NCBI GenBank assembly: GCA_030762175.1
Contig: CM060843.1
Location: 110,887,869-110,951,868, forward strand
Reading direction: 5' to 3'
Length of the DNA: 64,000 bases
Source of the DNA: Metallyticus violacea
Lineage: Eukaryota > Arthropoda > Insecta > Mantodea > Metallyticidae
This document shows positions 36,359 to 48,511 of the stretch, one piece after another. Numbering within the stretch: the first letter of the stretch is position 1; each line of letters opens with the position of its first letter. A program made the translations under genes and the position numbers. A model generated the notes under the pieces. The model worked only from the letters and a program-made list of their open reading frames with translations, searched no databases and was not told the DNA's origin.

Positions 36359-36675
36359 CAGTAGTAGTAGCATAGTAGCAGTAGTAGTATAGTAGTAGCA
36401 GTAGTAGTATAGTAGTAGTAGTATAGTAGTATAGCAGTAGCAGTAGTAGTAGCATAGTAGCAGTAGTAGTATAGTAGTAGCAGTAGTAGTAGTAGTAGTA
36501 GTAGTATAGTAGTAGTAGTATAGTAGTAGTATAGTAGCAGTAGTAGTAGCATAGTAGCAGTAGTATAGTAGCAGTAGTATAGTATAGTAGCAGTAGTAGT
36601 AGTAGTAGTAGTAGTGTAATAATAGTAGTAGTAGTTGTAGTAGTGACGATGATGATGATTATTATTATTATTATT
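36168..36675. repeat. TAG/CAG compound microsatellite with higher-order units
   Basis: About 500 bp of tag repeats broken by tatag and cag variants, followed by gatgatgat and attattatt. A 51-bp block is identical at 36359-36409 and 36441-36491 and its first 28 bp recur at 36538. Frames on the minus strand here (poly-Leu, poly-Tyr, poly-Thr) are products of the repeat and not genes. Confidence 0.97.
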
Positions 36676-36679
36676 CTTT

Positions 36680-37507
36680 GTTCTAATCCGTTGATGTGAT
36701 TACTTTTATCAAACTTAAGGACATTTATTTCTACACACTAGAAATTTTCATTTTGTTATATCCTTAGCAATATACCTCATTTCGCGCGTGTTTTCTTGTT
36801 TATTACTGAACTAGTAGATTAATTTTTGTGCACAGTATCATGAATTACGCTCTGAAAGGAAGCAATTGATCAGGAATTTCTGATAAATGCCGCATGTCTA
36901 AGACAAGCTGATTTGAACTTAAAATAACGTTCATACAGAAAAATGTACTGCTTAGAGTCAACTGTCTAGCCTTCTTCGCAAATGACGGCATGCCTTCTGA
37001 ACCGTAGTAGGTTCAGCAAGCGAGCTCAACGACATGAAGAAACGAAGGACAAGCATGGACTTATGAATGTGTGGGTATATGTTTCATAACTAAAGTCAAT
37101 TACATAAATCGCATAATGGAACTAGGTAAGTTACATCTTCACTCAAGGGAAGGCATTGGCATTATGACATTATTTTAGTTTTGTTAAGTAATTAATTCCT
37201 TTTTTATTTCGTTAGTCTACTTATAAAACGGTTATTTTTTCTCCTAGGAGCACCATAAAAAATGTATATTTCTCAAAATAGCAAGAAGTATTTCTACTAC
37301 TTTCGTGTTGTTCGAACAGCATGCCACAATGAGGTACTTTAAATCATAATTTAAAGACAAAACTTAGACATGAACTTTATGGACCGTAAATAGCTCTCTA
37401 ATCAAAATTTAGATTTTAATTGAACCATTTATTAAACATTAAATTTAACATTTTATATTCGTTTTTATAATGCTATGTATTAAAATAGTGTGCAGGTTAG
37501 TTGGCAC
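36680..37507. other. AT-rich sequence, nothing recognised
   Basis: No frame, repeat or structure is supported. Confidence 0.35.
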
Positions 37508-37766
37508 CGCCACGGGCGGCCGAAGTCGTTTGGTGCGGACTTGTGAGCGGGAGGTCTGGGGTTCGATTCCCACTAGGACCGTCCTCCCTGACTGAGGTTT
37601 TTTCCTCATAAATGGCAAATGCCACGCAGGTACCTTAAAATTAGGCCTGGAACGCTTCATTTCTGAAAAAAAAATAAAAACACTACTTTCCCAATTTATG
37701 ATTCATTTCAAGTATCATTTGTATCCACCGCCAGTAGTAAAAAGGGAGTTAAATACTGCTAAAAAA
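37508..37766 (+). mobile_element. SINE family B
   Basis: Head cgccacgggcggccgaagtc with B-box ggggttcgattcccac, body gaccgtcctccctgactgag, aaatggcaaatgcc, attaggcctggaacg, ending gagttaaatactgctaaaa. Parts of the body have drifted (ctgaaaaaaaaataaaaa). A shared agttgg on both sides may be a worn target duplication. Confidence 0.88.
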
Positions 37767-39984
37767 GTTGGTTCGCATTCTTTATCCAAAAGTTTTCTTT
37801 TTACGTAATACATTGGTCATATTCTCGTATTTATGATAGAACATTATTTATTGAAAATTACTTATTACTGTATGCTAAAGTATTTAATCTGGATATATGT
37901 TCCAGTTATACTGATTTTACTTCTCTCTTTCTTTCTTCTATTTTCACTTTTAGGGTGCAAACAAATACGAAACCTCTATTTGCTTGCAAAACAATAATTA
38001 GATATGAAGGATAAGGGAAATGTTTCCTAAACGCAGTTATTCACTATCCTTTGTTTCCTCGAGATCTTGGTGCTTCCGATACCTAACTTGGACATTCATA
38101 AGTAGCAACCTGTTTGTCTATTGTAATTTGAGGCAAAAACCAGAAATTATATAAATATTTGCTATAAGCTATGATGGTTGATAGCTCATAAGTAACTTGA
38201 GTTAAACTGGCATTTGGACTCAGCGTATATAAAAAAATATTATATAGTACAGTTATTGTTGATAGTTAGCAGCAATTTATTATTCTATTTCCAAAAAAAG
38301 TCCTTTTTCCATTTAAGAAAACGTTTTTATATACCAATTCATTTTATTGTAAAATATTTTTCTTTGTTTTCACCTCTTTCTGTAAACAAATGGCAATATG
38401 TTTAGCATATTTATAGGCTCGTTTTGCTTCTCAAAAGTGACGGCACTTGTGTAGGTTATTCCGTTTTTATATTTGTGGGCACTTCACCTCACAGTCTCAG
38501 CGGAGTAAATAACAAAACTATGCACTCCTTATGCCCCGGCTGTGTTTATGGAGATGCTGACAATATATAGGTGTTCCATTTCTACTGCACAAACTGTGTG
38601 ACACATTTAGAATAATAGTTACATGGAAAACGACAATCTGAGCCAACTGAGCATTAAAATACTTGTTTAGTATGACTAAAACATCGGGCGTGCTAAGAAA
38701 ACGGTAATCTCGTATGACGCATCCCAAAGTGTCGTTAACTTTGCCACGTTGATGGGCTGACAATTCCAGTTTTCCAGTGTACATGGACTGTGACAGAGGA
38801 TGAGTTTTCAGACAGTAAAATTACCACTGTGGAAATCTATGGGACGAATAAGACGATGTTGTTCGTCTCAAGCCAGTGAACTTGTATGAGATTTACATTT
38901 TATTAAAAAGAAGGAAGAGATATTGGGGTCAAGGCTTCAGCCAGACACAAGTTTTCCATTTATTGAAACAGTCATAAGCATATTTTATAAGTGCAGGAAT
39001 TTCACAACGAGGGACAACATGTACTGTTGTAGATGCTCTTATAATATTAATGTATTTTATGTTCAGCATACAGCCAGACTCTTTAAAAGCCAGTGTGAAA
39101 TCTGTATTACTTCACAAGGAAAAAATGTTTAACAATAATTACCTATTTTATACTATAGGCTTCAAGGTATGGTACAAAACAATGTCTGCTCTCTTAAAAG
39201 TTATAATAGCTCCCAACAATCAAACTGCCTGAGATTCATTCAAAGGAGGGGTGAGTGGATTTCTTGAAAATAGAAAAGAAGATTACTTTGAATTTATAGA
39301 GTTTCTGGGGAATTACAAAGCATGTTCTTAAATATTCATTTTCTTCATTTTCATCTCGGACATATTTCCACGAAGTATGGGGGTGATACGAGCCAAGAAC
39401 AGGGGGAACAGTTCCATTAGGTGAATTTTGAAGCGAAACGCCGTTGCCAGGGATCCATTACTAGTGTCACATGATTAAGTAATAGTGAATATGATATAGC
39501 AGACAATCATTGACAGGCAGGTAATATCTTACCTTCTCAAGAATGTATAGTTTTATTTTCCCGCGTTTATAAATATTACAACTTATGATAAATAGCTCGC
39601 TGTTAATTTCGTTGTTTAATGATGCTTTCGTTCATTTAATTGCTTTTTTTATGGCACAACAGGTTGTGTCTAGGCATATTTTCTTAGGTACGCAATATAC
39701 CTGTAACAACTACATGCCAGAGCATTTCTTGTGACAGATAATTTTTATCTCATTGCAAGAAAAAGGTTTAATTCTTTCCTTATTTAATACTTGCAGCAAT
39801 AGTGTGAGATATTTAGTGACATAACTCCCAATGTATAATATTATTACCAACAGAATTTTTAGTTGGATTCTAAATTTATTGTTCTGATCAAAGTTATTTC
39901 TTGTTTGTTTATAAATAATACATTTTGAATCAAAGGAGGATCAAAGGGATGGTGCAAAATGATTTTATTTAAGAAATGCCAAAT
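37767..39984. other. mostly unassigned AT-rich sequence
   Basis: Minus frame 38518-38784 (88 codons, LELSAHQRGKVNDTLGCVI...) is weakly like the helix-turn-helix part of Tc1-type transposases (an R-x-LST..L....N spacing). There is no catalytic region nearby, so I do not call it. Confidence 0.3.
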
Positions 39985-40700
39985 ACAATTTAGCAATTAT
40001 GCCTTCAGTACACGGGCTCTCCAACAATACAATTAAAAGCACTTAATGCAGAGCACACGTTTAAATGTTCGGCCGTCATACGTTGCCGAGAATCACAAAG
40101 GATACAAATTGGAGACGATAGAGGTGGGACCTCAGACAGTCATGTTTCGTCAACAATCGAAAGCGAGCGACATCAGCTTTTTCTTGGGCCGTCAAGTACA
40201 CGAGTAGTGTTATCATTAAGAAATGCCCACTTTTCGTCTTTAGATGCCACCGTTGCTTCCCATTTAAATTATGTTTCAAAGTCCTGTTTGTCAAAAGCTT
40301 TAGGGAGTGAAATGAAATGGGGTCTCTGAGTCAGCAAGGCTCCTCTTATGGGGTCTCTGAGTCAGCAAGGCTCCTTTTTTTAGCATGTAGGTTCGTCTGT
40401 TCGTTCCTAAGATGTCACAGTGTGCAGGGACCCATTAGAAAGTGATTGTATGAGGAAGATACTTCAGTATCAGTCTGCATTCGTTGCAAATGACAGTTTT
40501 GTGATAAGACTTTAAGTGCGGACTTTGAATCCGAGAGAACCACTGCTCTATTAAAACCTGATTTCCTCAATGATAATTGTTGGACCGTTACTGCAATAGC
40601 CTCTATCTCCCCATCGAAGGATGCGATGCATGTACCTGGGATGGTGCAAATAAAAGATGACATGTTTTCCACATGGCAACCACAGTAACATTTTTCATCA
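39985..40700 (-). pseudogene. LINE ORF2 C-terminus: RNase H and zinc knuckle
   Basis: This was the end of a non-LTR retrotransposon polyprotein. On the minus strand: GTCIASFDGEIEAIAVTVQQ and AVVLSDSKSALKVL (RNase H, with the DGE and DSK acidic residues), then VPAHCDILGNEQTNLHAKKG (the last RNase H block, PxHxxxxGNExxDxxAK). KWAFLNDNT, FRLLTKHDCLRSHLYRLQF and ICILCDSRQRMTAEHLNVCS follow, a CxxC...HxxxC knuckle. Frames shift between blocks and a 31-bp tandem duplication sits in the linker. Reverse transcriptase and endonuclease are not seen upstream (to 41050), so it is 5'-truncated. RNase H plus knuckle points to the I/Jockey/R1 side of the LINEs; the clade is inference. Confidence 0.83.
40317..40377. 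repeat. 31-bp tandem duplication inside the LINE remnant
   Basis: Two head-to-tail copies of atggggtctctgagtcagca with aggctcctctt; the second drifts into a T-run at its end. On the minus strand it repeats the KKGALLTQRPH segment of the LINE. Confidence 0.93.
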
Positions 40701-40704
40701 CTTT

Positions 40705-41240
40705 AGTTTTGCACATGAAGCAACATTCTCGTTTTGAGGGGAGCAAGGGTTCATTCAGCAGAAATGCGAGTTGTGGCACTTTAGACTTTTACGATACCTC
40801 CAATATCCTCTTTTCGCTTCTGTCTGAATCATAGTACGGCTTAAACGGCTTGCGCTGGTTGTTTGCATCGATTGCCAGCACGTTACTGTATAAGCCTCCA
40901 TTGTATGGAAGTGCGAGGCAGAAAGAGAATTTCAAAACTTTATGCATACGTTGGGAAATGAAAGGAAAAAGGGGTGAGGCGGAAGACTGGCAAGGCATTA
41001 ATAACAAAAGGTGTAGCAAAACGCAAAGCTGATGTTGCTAAAATGGATTATGCGCAAGGTTAAAGACGAAACACTAGGTACTACATAGATACGAAATCAT
41101 AAGATACATGTGTGAAAACAAATGTATTTTTCTCCAGCATTTGAAAAAATAAATAGAAGCTCTTAAATCAAAGCACAACCTATGAATGATAATACCGTTC
41201 TTTAGTTTTTCACGCATAAAATAATTTGCCAATGGCACGT
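40705..41240. other. unassigned sequence upstream of M1c
   Basis: A 76-codon minus frame (40789-41019) could be a further part of the LINE but shows no conserved block. Confidence 0.3.
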
Positions 41241-41241
41241 A

Positions 41242-42062
41242 CAAGGGTAGATCCATAAGTTTCCGGCCTCGTCGATGAGTATTATCGCCTTCACAAAACC
41301 CATATCTGGTATCATGCCTTATCAGTTAAGTAAATAATTGTAGCTGTAACTTCGCGCCGCTAAATTCAGTTGTTCAAGTATTGTTACTCAAAGAGAGTTT
41401 GATGATATTTTGTTTTATTTGTGTTATGTATTTTGGAGTTTTTTATTATTAAATTATTATTTGGTTGGTGTTTATTGTTCAGTAAGAGGATATAATCGAG
41501 AATATTTGTTATTATTTTTGCATTGGTTTCCTTTAAACTTTTTTGTTTTGAGGAGTGAGTTTATTTCTATGTGTGACATATTCAAAATGGTTTATCAAGC
41601 TGTTATTAAGTGCTTCACAAAAGAAGGACTTACTCCAAATGAAATTAAAGAGCAATTGGACGGTGTATATGGGGAAGCATCCCCCTCACCGTAAAAGAAT
41701 GGGCCACACTTTTTCAAATGGGTCGAGAAAGCATTGAAGACGAAGAGCGTGCAGGTCGGCCCCTGGAGGTGCTCACTCCTGAAAACATCGCTCTCGTGGA
41801 AGAAGAAATTTTGGAAGACGGGCGACTCAAAGTTACAGAAATAGCAGCAACGTTGGGCCTTTCTAAAACAACAGTCCTTCGATTTATTCATGAACATTTA
41901 AACATGAATAAGGTTAGTGCAAGATGGGTGCCTAGATTTCTTTTCTCAGTCCAAAAGCAGCAATGAATCATCTGTTGTCAGGCGTTTTTGGAGCTATGTC
42001 ATGGCAACGAGAGAGAAGTTTTGCAAACCATTGTTACGGAAGATGAAACTATGGTCCTCCAC
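41242..42062 (+). mobile_element. mariner M1c, 3'-truncated, with leader insertion
   Basis: The left inverted end caagggtagatccataag follows TA at 41240-41241. The leader matches M1a up to about 41395, then about 170 bp of unrelated T-rich sequence intervene before gtgtgacatattcaaaatgg. Homology ends near the first-Asp motif at about 42062, and the right end is lost. Confidence 0.87.
41587..42062 (+). pseudogene. mariner transposase N-terminal pseudogene (M1c)
   Basis: Starts MVYQAVIKCFTKEGLTPNEI and LDGVYGEA. A 7-bp deletion before ccgtaaaagaatgg shifts the frame; it reopens with MGRESIEDEERAGRPLEVLT, through LKVTEIAATLGLSKTTVLRF and KVSARWVPRFLFSV. This keeps both helix-turn-helix parts and the GRP linker, the clearest N-terminal domain of the family here. 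The first-Asp motif EDETMVL is reached and then the sequence diverges, so no catalytic core remains. Confidence 0.85.
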
Positions 42063-42065
42063 ATT

Positions 42066-42724
42066 GATTAGCCTCCACACTGCTCTAATGGAGATTTTTG
42101 ATGACAAAATTATTTCTGGAGGGTTGTGACTTTCAAGTTATCTATATCTTACCGCATACGACTGTTATTTATGAAAAAACTTAACTCTGTAGAAATAACC
42201 TCACACTTTATAAGAATAATATAGGAGTAAGAACAGAAATTTCGTAAGCACGACTTTTGCGTGAGATGTTTATTTTTTTAAGCAGATGTCTGGAATGCCT
42301 TAATAGGAACAATTTGATTATCTATTATAACATAGATTATTACGATTATAATATAAAACGATAATGCGCACGTTTCATTAATTATGGTTGTATGAGAATT
42401 TAATATACGGAGAAATTATTGATCGATCAAATTGGGATACCGACCGGCTGGCATATGGTTAACTGGGACGCCGGGTGTATTTGTCTTCTATCATTAAGCA
42501 TGATCATAATTGTGATACTTATATAATTGTGTAATGCTAATAGTTAACGAAGGAAAGGAGGAAGATATTAAGACAGAAAAAGGAAAGAAGTAAATGTTTC
42601 TATGGAGGAACTCATGTAAGGAACAGGAAGATATTTTCGCAAGTTAAGTTTGCAGTACCGTCACAGGCACTTAAATTTGAATCAGCAATTGAAAGAGAGA
42701 GAGAGGGTAAAGTGTGAATCCCCC
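42066..42724. other. AT-rich sequence, nothing recognised
   Basis: No feature is supported. Purine-rich at 42540-42720. Confidence 0.35.
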
Positions 42725-42928
42725 CCCCCTTTAATGGTCAGGCACGGTGACCTGATTATCTATTGTGTCAAATGAAGAACGATAGATCTGATCTAAATTT
42801 CCCAAAAATTCAGCTAAAGAATTGAGGGAAAACCTCTGAAAAAAAAACTAGGAAAATAACCCGGAATCGAACCAGAGATCGCCACGTGGAAGCTCAAGGT
42901 CTACTGCTAGACTGCGCTAAGTTCTACT
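42725..42928 (-). repeat. degenerate tRNA-headed SINE-like repeat (family E)
   Basis: On the minus strand the head has A-box tagcgcagtctagcagtaga, agcttccacgtggcgatctc and B-box ggttcgattccggg at proper tRNA spacing. A body follows with cagaggttttccctcaattc and a C/G-run end. The acceptor stem does not pair, so it is a SINE head and not a tRNA gene. No tail or target duplication. Confidence 0.5.
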
Positions 42929-42929
42929 C

Positions 42930-45900
42930 AAACATTAAAACAGTTCAAGCAGTAAAATGGGAAAAGGAGGATAATGTTCCGTTGTTGGATTTATTGCAGC
43001 TTTTTCGCGAGTATTGTACCTTGAGTTGGCATTTCTGTAAAGAAAAGGCTTCTTCTTGCTCCGCCTAAGTATCGTATTTAGCTGCAAGGAGGGTGCTGGA
43101 ATCTTAATGCGCAGGCTGCTGTTAACACCATGCCTCGACACTTTGTGTTGCCCCTGGGAAACCTAACTCTGTTTTGTGCGTGCCGCGTAATTGAAAACGC
43201 TTCCCAGAATGAAGGGTTCGGGTGCGCACATTGTTCTTGCAAATTGCAGATTGCTTCCGACATTTTTTGTTAATATTATTTGAAGTTTTAGGGCGAGAGA
43301 AAAGCAGGATCAACACATTCTTAGAATGCCGTTAAAAGATAATTCTTAGAAAGCATCAGATTTTCATTAAGGAAATGCTGCGTATTATGTGACTATAACG
43401 AGAGAACACTTCCTTGGGGAGGCAATGAAACCTTGTTCATGAAAAATACAAGAGCTGCAACAAAGCAGTGAGGCTAATACACAACATCTTAACTTAACGC
43501 ACTAAATTAACCATAAAATCCAATAAAATGGAAAAATAAAATATACATACATATAGAAAGCGACATTAAATTAAAAATATAATAAAAGAATATTGTTTTA
43601 ATTTAGTACTTCAAACAGTCTCCTTAAATTCTATTTGTTTCATGTTGCTAATGTCTCAAGAAATATACTATTCTCCATTGCCAGTAATTGCTATGAATTT
43701 CAAACTTACAAAAGATAGTGCATGGTATATTGCTTAATATTTCATTATCTGTGCTCTTTTCTACCGGCTATACTTTAAATTCTTTGTTTATTTTTGTTAT
43801 CTCAAAGTTGCTCTTACATATTCCATATGTGACAAAGAATTTAAGTTTAACAAATTGAACCAAAAGTAAGAACGCAAATAAAAGACAAAGAAAATTGTAA
43901 ATCAATCTTTCTAAAGCCGTTCTTACTTTGGAATGTAAGGAAAATTTGAATCCTAGCTCGCCAGCGGCAAAGAGATATTTAAGGAAGGGACCTTCACGGC
44001 CTTAATCTCGGCTCTCGCTACCGCACCTCTTTACCTCTGAATCGGGTAGCATTTCAAACTCCCACCTTTGAAAAGCATTCTCAGATGTGTCAGGGTTGAA
44101 GCCCTTGTCTTATTCACCACAATTCTACGGTTAGTGGCATCAACTGCTCTTCTTGCGAGGTCACCAGATGACTCTCTGAAAGTTTCCCATGTACACGCGT
44201 TTGTTTTTTATGCTCAGTTTTTATTTCAATAAAATAAAAAATGTCATACTTGTTGTGCTAAGCCTTCAAGCATAAAAAATAATAAACTAAAATTATTATG
44301 GATAATATCTTAATATCCTAATATGCACAATCACTTTTGTACCATGCTAAGAACTGAAGGAACCTTTGAGATTTTGCTCTTACATAATTCCTACAGATGA
44401 ATTCACGTCCAAGTGTTTACAATTATTTTAATGGTGCCATTAAGGAAGAAATTTACATATTATTTCCGGAAATGAAACTGTAGCTGCTCGAATTTCGATA
44501 TTCTTATATTGCGTTATTCCGCTGACTCCAGAAAACAATAACAGTACTGAGAAATGATATTATTAATATCTGCCTTTCTTTGCAAGTAAAAAACCTGAAC
44601 GTTCCATATACAGCAATGAGCCACTTTCAGCATTGACATTCCAGTAACATTTTTTCATTCTTTAAGTTATATCATTTTTAATTACTTACACTTACATATT
44701 TATTAGATAAATTACACAATTTAAGCATATTTTACGCATAACATAGAAAATAAACTTGTTTGCGTAAACTTACCCCGGTCATTACTGAGGGCTGATATAG
44801 ACGCAGTAGCGAGTCAGTAAGTTAAATCATTCAAAAAGTTTACTACTGACCTGATATTTACAAATAAAACAATAATAAGGAAATAAAAATATTTACAAGT
44901 AAAACAAAAACACAAATATTTCTTATATTATTTCTTCTCTCTCTCTCTCCCCCCCCTCTCTCTCTCTACTTTCTTTATTGAAGATCCAGGCTTAGACATA
45001 TTCCATTTCACCGATTCAGGTCGGAGTATTCGACTGGGAATTTGAGAGGAACGGTAAATGTGAGCTAGTTTTACACGTGTTACTATTCTTTAATAGCATT
45101 GGCATTATTAATTACTACATTGTGTATGTTTTCTCTATGAACTTCGGTAAAAGGATGAGTTTGTTATTCAGTTATAAAATAAACTAAACTGCGTTAGCCC
45201 CTTGAGTATGTTTTATTGTTCCAAATTAAAGCAGACTGTTGTTAGTAAAAAGTTAAATGTAAACTAAGAATACAAGTTTTTTCAAAGTTATGTACGCCCA
45301 ATGTTTGCGGTGTTCCAAGTAGACACTTTTCTAAATGTCACCAATGTTATGGTTGTATTTAAATATTTTTATGCGATATTAAATGTTATTACGGCAAAAA
45401 ATAAATGTTTTAATATCAGATCATAAAAATGTTAATTTACAAATTTTTCTATGTAAATTGTATTTCTAGATGTTTTGAAATGTTATATTTAATCATTTTA
45501 AATACCTGTAATTAATAATAAAATTGTTTAAAAATGTTAAATACAAATACAAATAAAGCAGGGCTAGGTTTTAGTAACTATGATGATTGTAAGTCTATGC
45601 ATAAAATATCATTATTCTGTTTAAACAAATCCGCAAGGAACATTGCAAAAGAAGACAATTGACAATATTTTGAAGTGGAAGAAAACAGCAATGAAGGCTT
45701 TGCATACATTACTCACATATACTGAGTAAGAAATATTTGCACATGCAATACAGGCTTTAAAAATACGCACAGAAGCTGATGATAATTGTTGACGACACAT
45801 AAATATTTTAACTATTTAATAGATTTTAAAATAGATTTTAAAATTATACTTTACATCAAATTTATAACAAAATCTTGGGGGCTCTGACTGACTCATACAT

Positions 45901-47230
45901 TTAAGAATACGCACTTATAATATTCTAAAATTAACATAAAATTGCAATTGCACCACAAACTTATAGGTTAAAGGTGCTTAAAATGAAATCAAATAGTACA
46001 GAATTTAATTTAATACTTAGTATATCTGAAAAATGGCCTAAAATTTTTGAAATGAACTTTTACTCTTCTCTAGCTCTAGGAGGATGTGTTGTCACTTTAG
46101 GACATTATTTAACTTTATGCTTCACAAACTAAACCGTAATAATTTTTATGGGTGACTTTTAATTTTATAATTACATATAATTATTCGTATAATCCAATAA
46201 AGTTCTAAACAGTCTTGTGAGCTAAATACAGTGTTCATCACAGAATCAATACTCTGGGTAACATTATAAACTTCAGTGCATATCGTTGAAAATATAGAAG
46301 TTGTCAATTATAATTACAAAAGAACTATTAGAGAGGCAGATATTGGTAATGCTGTGAATAATGTTTATACGTATAGGTATAGCATATTTCGAGTAATAGA
46401 TATTACAAAAAGGACAAAACATCAACCAATATCACTGCAATTTGTGGAAGGGCAGGTAGAGAGGTGAAGAGAGAGAGAGCTCATAGCAGGTAATCGAGAG
46501 CGGAAACCATTCCAAGTCTGTTTCCATTCCATTCCGGATATCACTTTATCATTTCTTAATTACCCATTTACACAGTAACACCGATATTCACCATGCAATA
46601 CTTCAAATATTTATTGGAAATGGAGTCCACAAGAGTTAATATTTTATAGTGCTTCAGAATTTATTATAATTTTTATATTTTTCTGGATATATTTTTATTT
46701 TTGATTTCACAAATTATCTCAAATTTAGCGTTGGGAGAAAGGATGCCTTCTCAGCAAAAATAAGCTTTGAAAAGAGGAAAAATAAAAATAATGTTTCACA
46801 AGTTTAGACATTCAGCCAGCTATTTCCTCAGGATCAGCTTATCGGCATCTCTACGGTGTCTAAAAGGTTGAGCATCCTCCTACACAATAGAAAACAGATA
46901 GCGAATCCCTGGAGATGACACAGAGAAATGGGAACTCCGGCGATAAATAAAACGATTGTGACTCAAGTCAGAAGCTGTAATGTACTGAGAAGAAAACTCC
47001 GGCGGGAGATGGACGATCGAAGAAGTGGCGTGCTCCAACAAGCAATCAGTTTTTTAAGACAAAAGCGCTTGGTAGAATCTAATAATGTGTTAATAAACGA
47101 TCTTACAAAATCACCTTATTCGGAGCTGGTGAATTTCCAGCAATACATGCAGAGGTGCAGTTTGAAGCTAGATTAAGTACGTACTGACTTTGGAAGTCAA
47201 GTAGCAAATACATACAACATCAGTATATTC
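42930..47230. other. long AT-rich stretch, no supported gene
   Basis: Contains a GC-richer patch at 43080-43260, a tRNA-like patch near 44000-44110 too weak to call, a CT/C run at 44936-44968 and polypurine at 46466. Plus frame 46928-47176 (82 codons, LRREMDDRRSGVLQQAISFL) is basic and helical-looking but unrecognised. Confidence 0.4.
44936..44968. repeat. CT microsatellite interrupted by C-run
   Basis: ctctctctctctc, then a run of C, then ctctctctctct. Slippage repeat with no other signal. Confidence 0.95.
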
Positions 47231-47231
47231 G

Positions 47232-48509
47232 TTTCATAAGTTTATGCAGTTAATGTAAAATGTGCATATAACCATGTTCTAGGTATGATAAAGACAAAAA
47301 TTGTATTTAACTTTTCAATATAGTTACCCTTTATTGCAATACGCTTCTCATATCTTTGAATTAATATTTCAACCCCCTCCCCCCCAAAAAAAACAGAAGT
47401 CTTGCCTGCAAAATGAGCATAAAAAGCATCCATCACTTCTTCGTCACACTTAAATTTCCTTCCTCCAAGGTCTTTCTTGAGTTTTGAGAAGAGGAAATAC
47501 TGGGAGCTAGTTCTGGGCTGTAGGGTGGATGGTCGATCTCCTTGAAGTCAAATTTCTTCAGTTTCCTTTGCAACAAAAGTTGTGTGATCAGAGGCGTTGT
47601 CGTGAACAAGGCGCACACCACCACTCAGCTTTCCTCGCCTTTTCTCTTTGATTAAAGCACTTAGTCTGTGCAGTAGGCCAGCATAGTAATCCCCATTTAC
47701 TGTGGTGTTCCTCTTCTTGAAGTATATGAAGAGTATTCCTTCACAGTCCCAAAATATTGTGGCCATGATCTTCTTGGTTGAATGCGAGATCTTGGCCTTT
47801 AGAGGCGGTGCTTCGCCAGGTTTACTCACTCCACTCTGTGGAGTGTCTTATCCACTCTTTTGGATAAGGGATCATAGTAGAAGATCATTGTTTCATGTCC
47901 AGTAACGATGGTTTGCAGGACTTCTCTCGTTGCCACGGCAGAGTTTCAAAAATTCCTAACAACAGATGACTCGTTGCTGCTTTTGGACTGAAGAAACAAG
48001 TTTAGGCACCCATCTTGCACTAGCATTATTCATCTTTAAATGCTCATAAATAATTTGAAGGACTCTTATTTTAGAAAGGCTCAACTTTGGTACCATTTCT
48101 GCACCTTTGAATCGCCGATTTTCCATAATTTCTCCTTCCACAAGAGCGAGCGATGTTTTCAGGAGTGAGCACCTCAAGGGCCGACCTGCATGTCTTCATC
48201 TTCAATGCTTTCTCGGCCCATTCAAAAAATTTGGGCCCATTTTTTTACGGTAGAATATGAGGAGGTGCCTCCCCATATACACCGTCAACTCTCTGTTTAA
48301 TTTCATTAATATTAAGTTCGTCTTTTGTGAAGAACTTAATAACAGATTGATACTGCATTTTGAACATGTCGCAATCTTCTACACTTAGCCTTCTTTATAC
48401 AACTATATCTGCACAACTAAACACAGTTGCTTAACAGATAAGGTATGACAACAAATAAGAGTTTTGTGAAGACGATAATCCCTGTCGGCCAAGGATGGAC
48501 CTGCCCTCG
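47232..48509 (-). mobile_element. mariner M1d, near full length, worn ends
   Basis: The right edge (element 5' end) reads ctgccctcg followed by TA, but the middle of the inverted end (ataagtttccggc) has been replaced by a shorter ccttggcc. The left edge keeps aaccatgttctaggtatgat and possibly cataagttt about 30 bp further out. The inside is collinear with M1a, and this copy retains the 85-bp segment missing there. Confidence 0.85.
47300..48358 (-). pseudogene. mariner transposase pseudogene (M1d)
   Basis: The most complete transposase of the family in length. Minus-strand pieces: YQSVIKFFTKDELNINEIKQ, VDGVYGEA, then the helix-turn-helix in a broken frame, KKIMATIFWDCEGILFIYFK, RNTTVNGDYYAGLLHRL, and LVHDNASDHTTFVAKET with the second Asp. 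HPPYSPELAPS follows, where the third-Asp region is altered (PEL, and the ND pair lost), and a C-terminus RYEKRIAIKGNYIEK. Many stops and shifts. The reading GKLSGGVRLVHDNA here shows that M1a lost one base at that point. Confidence 0.85.
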
Positions 48510-48511
48510 TA

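Noticed and set aside
36116..36552. Minus-strand frames of up to 131 codons, rich in Leu, Tyr and Thr
   Set aside because: They are six-frame readings of the TAG/CAG microsatellite.
38518..38784. A Tc1-type helix-turn-helix domain
   Set aside because: Only a loose spacing likeness, with no catalytic region or inverted ends nearby.
42857..42928. A functional tRNA on the minus strand
   Set aside because: A- and B-boxes are at tRNA spacing but the acceptor ends do not pair and a SINE-like body follows.
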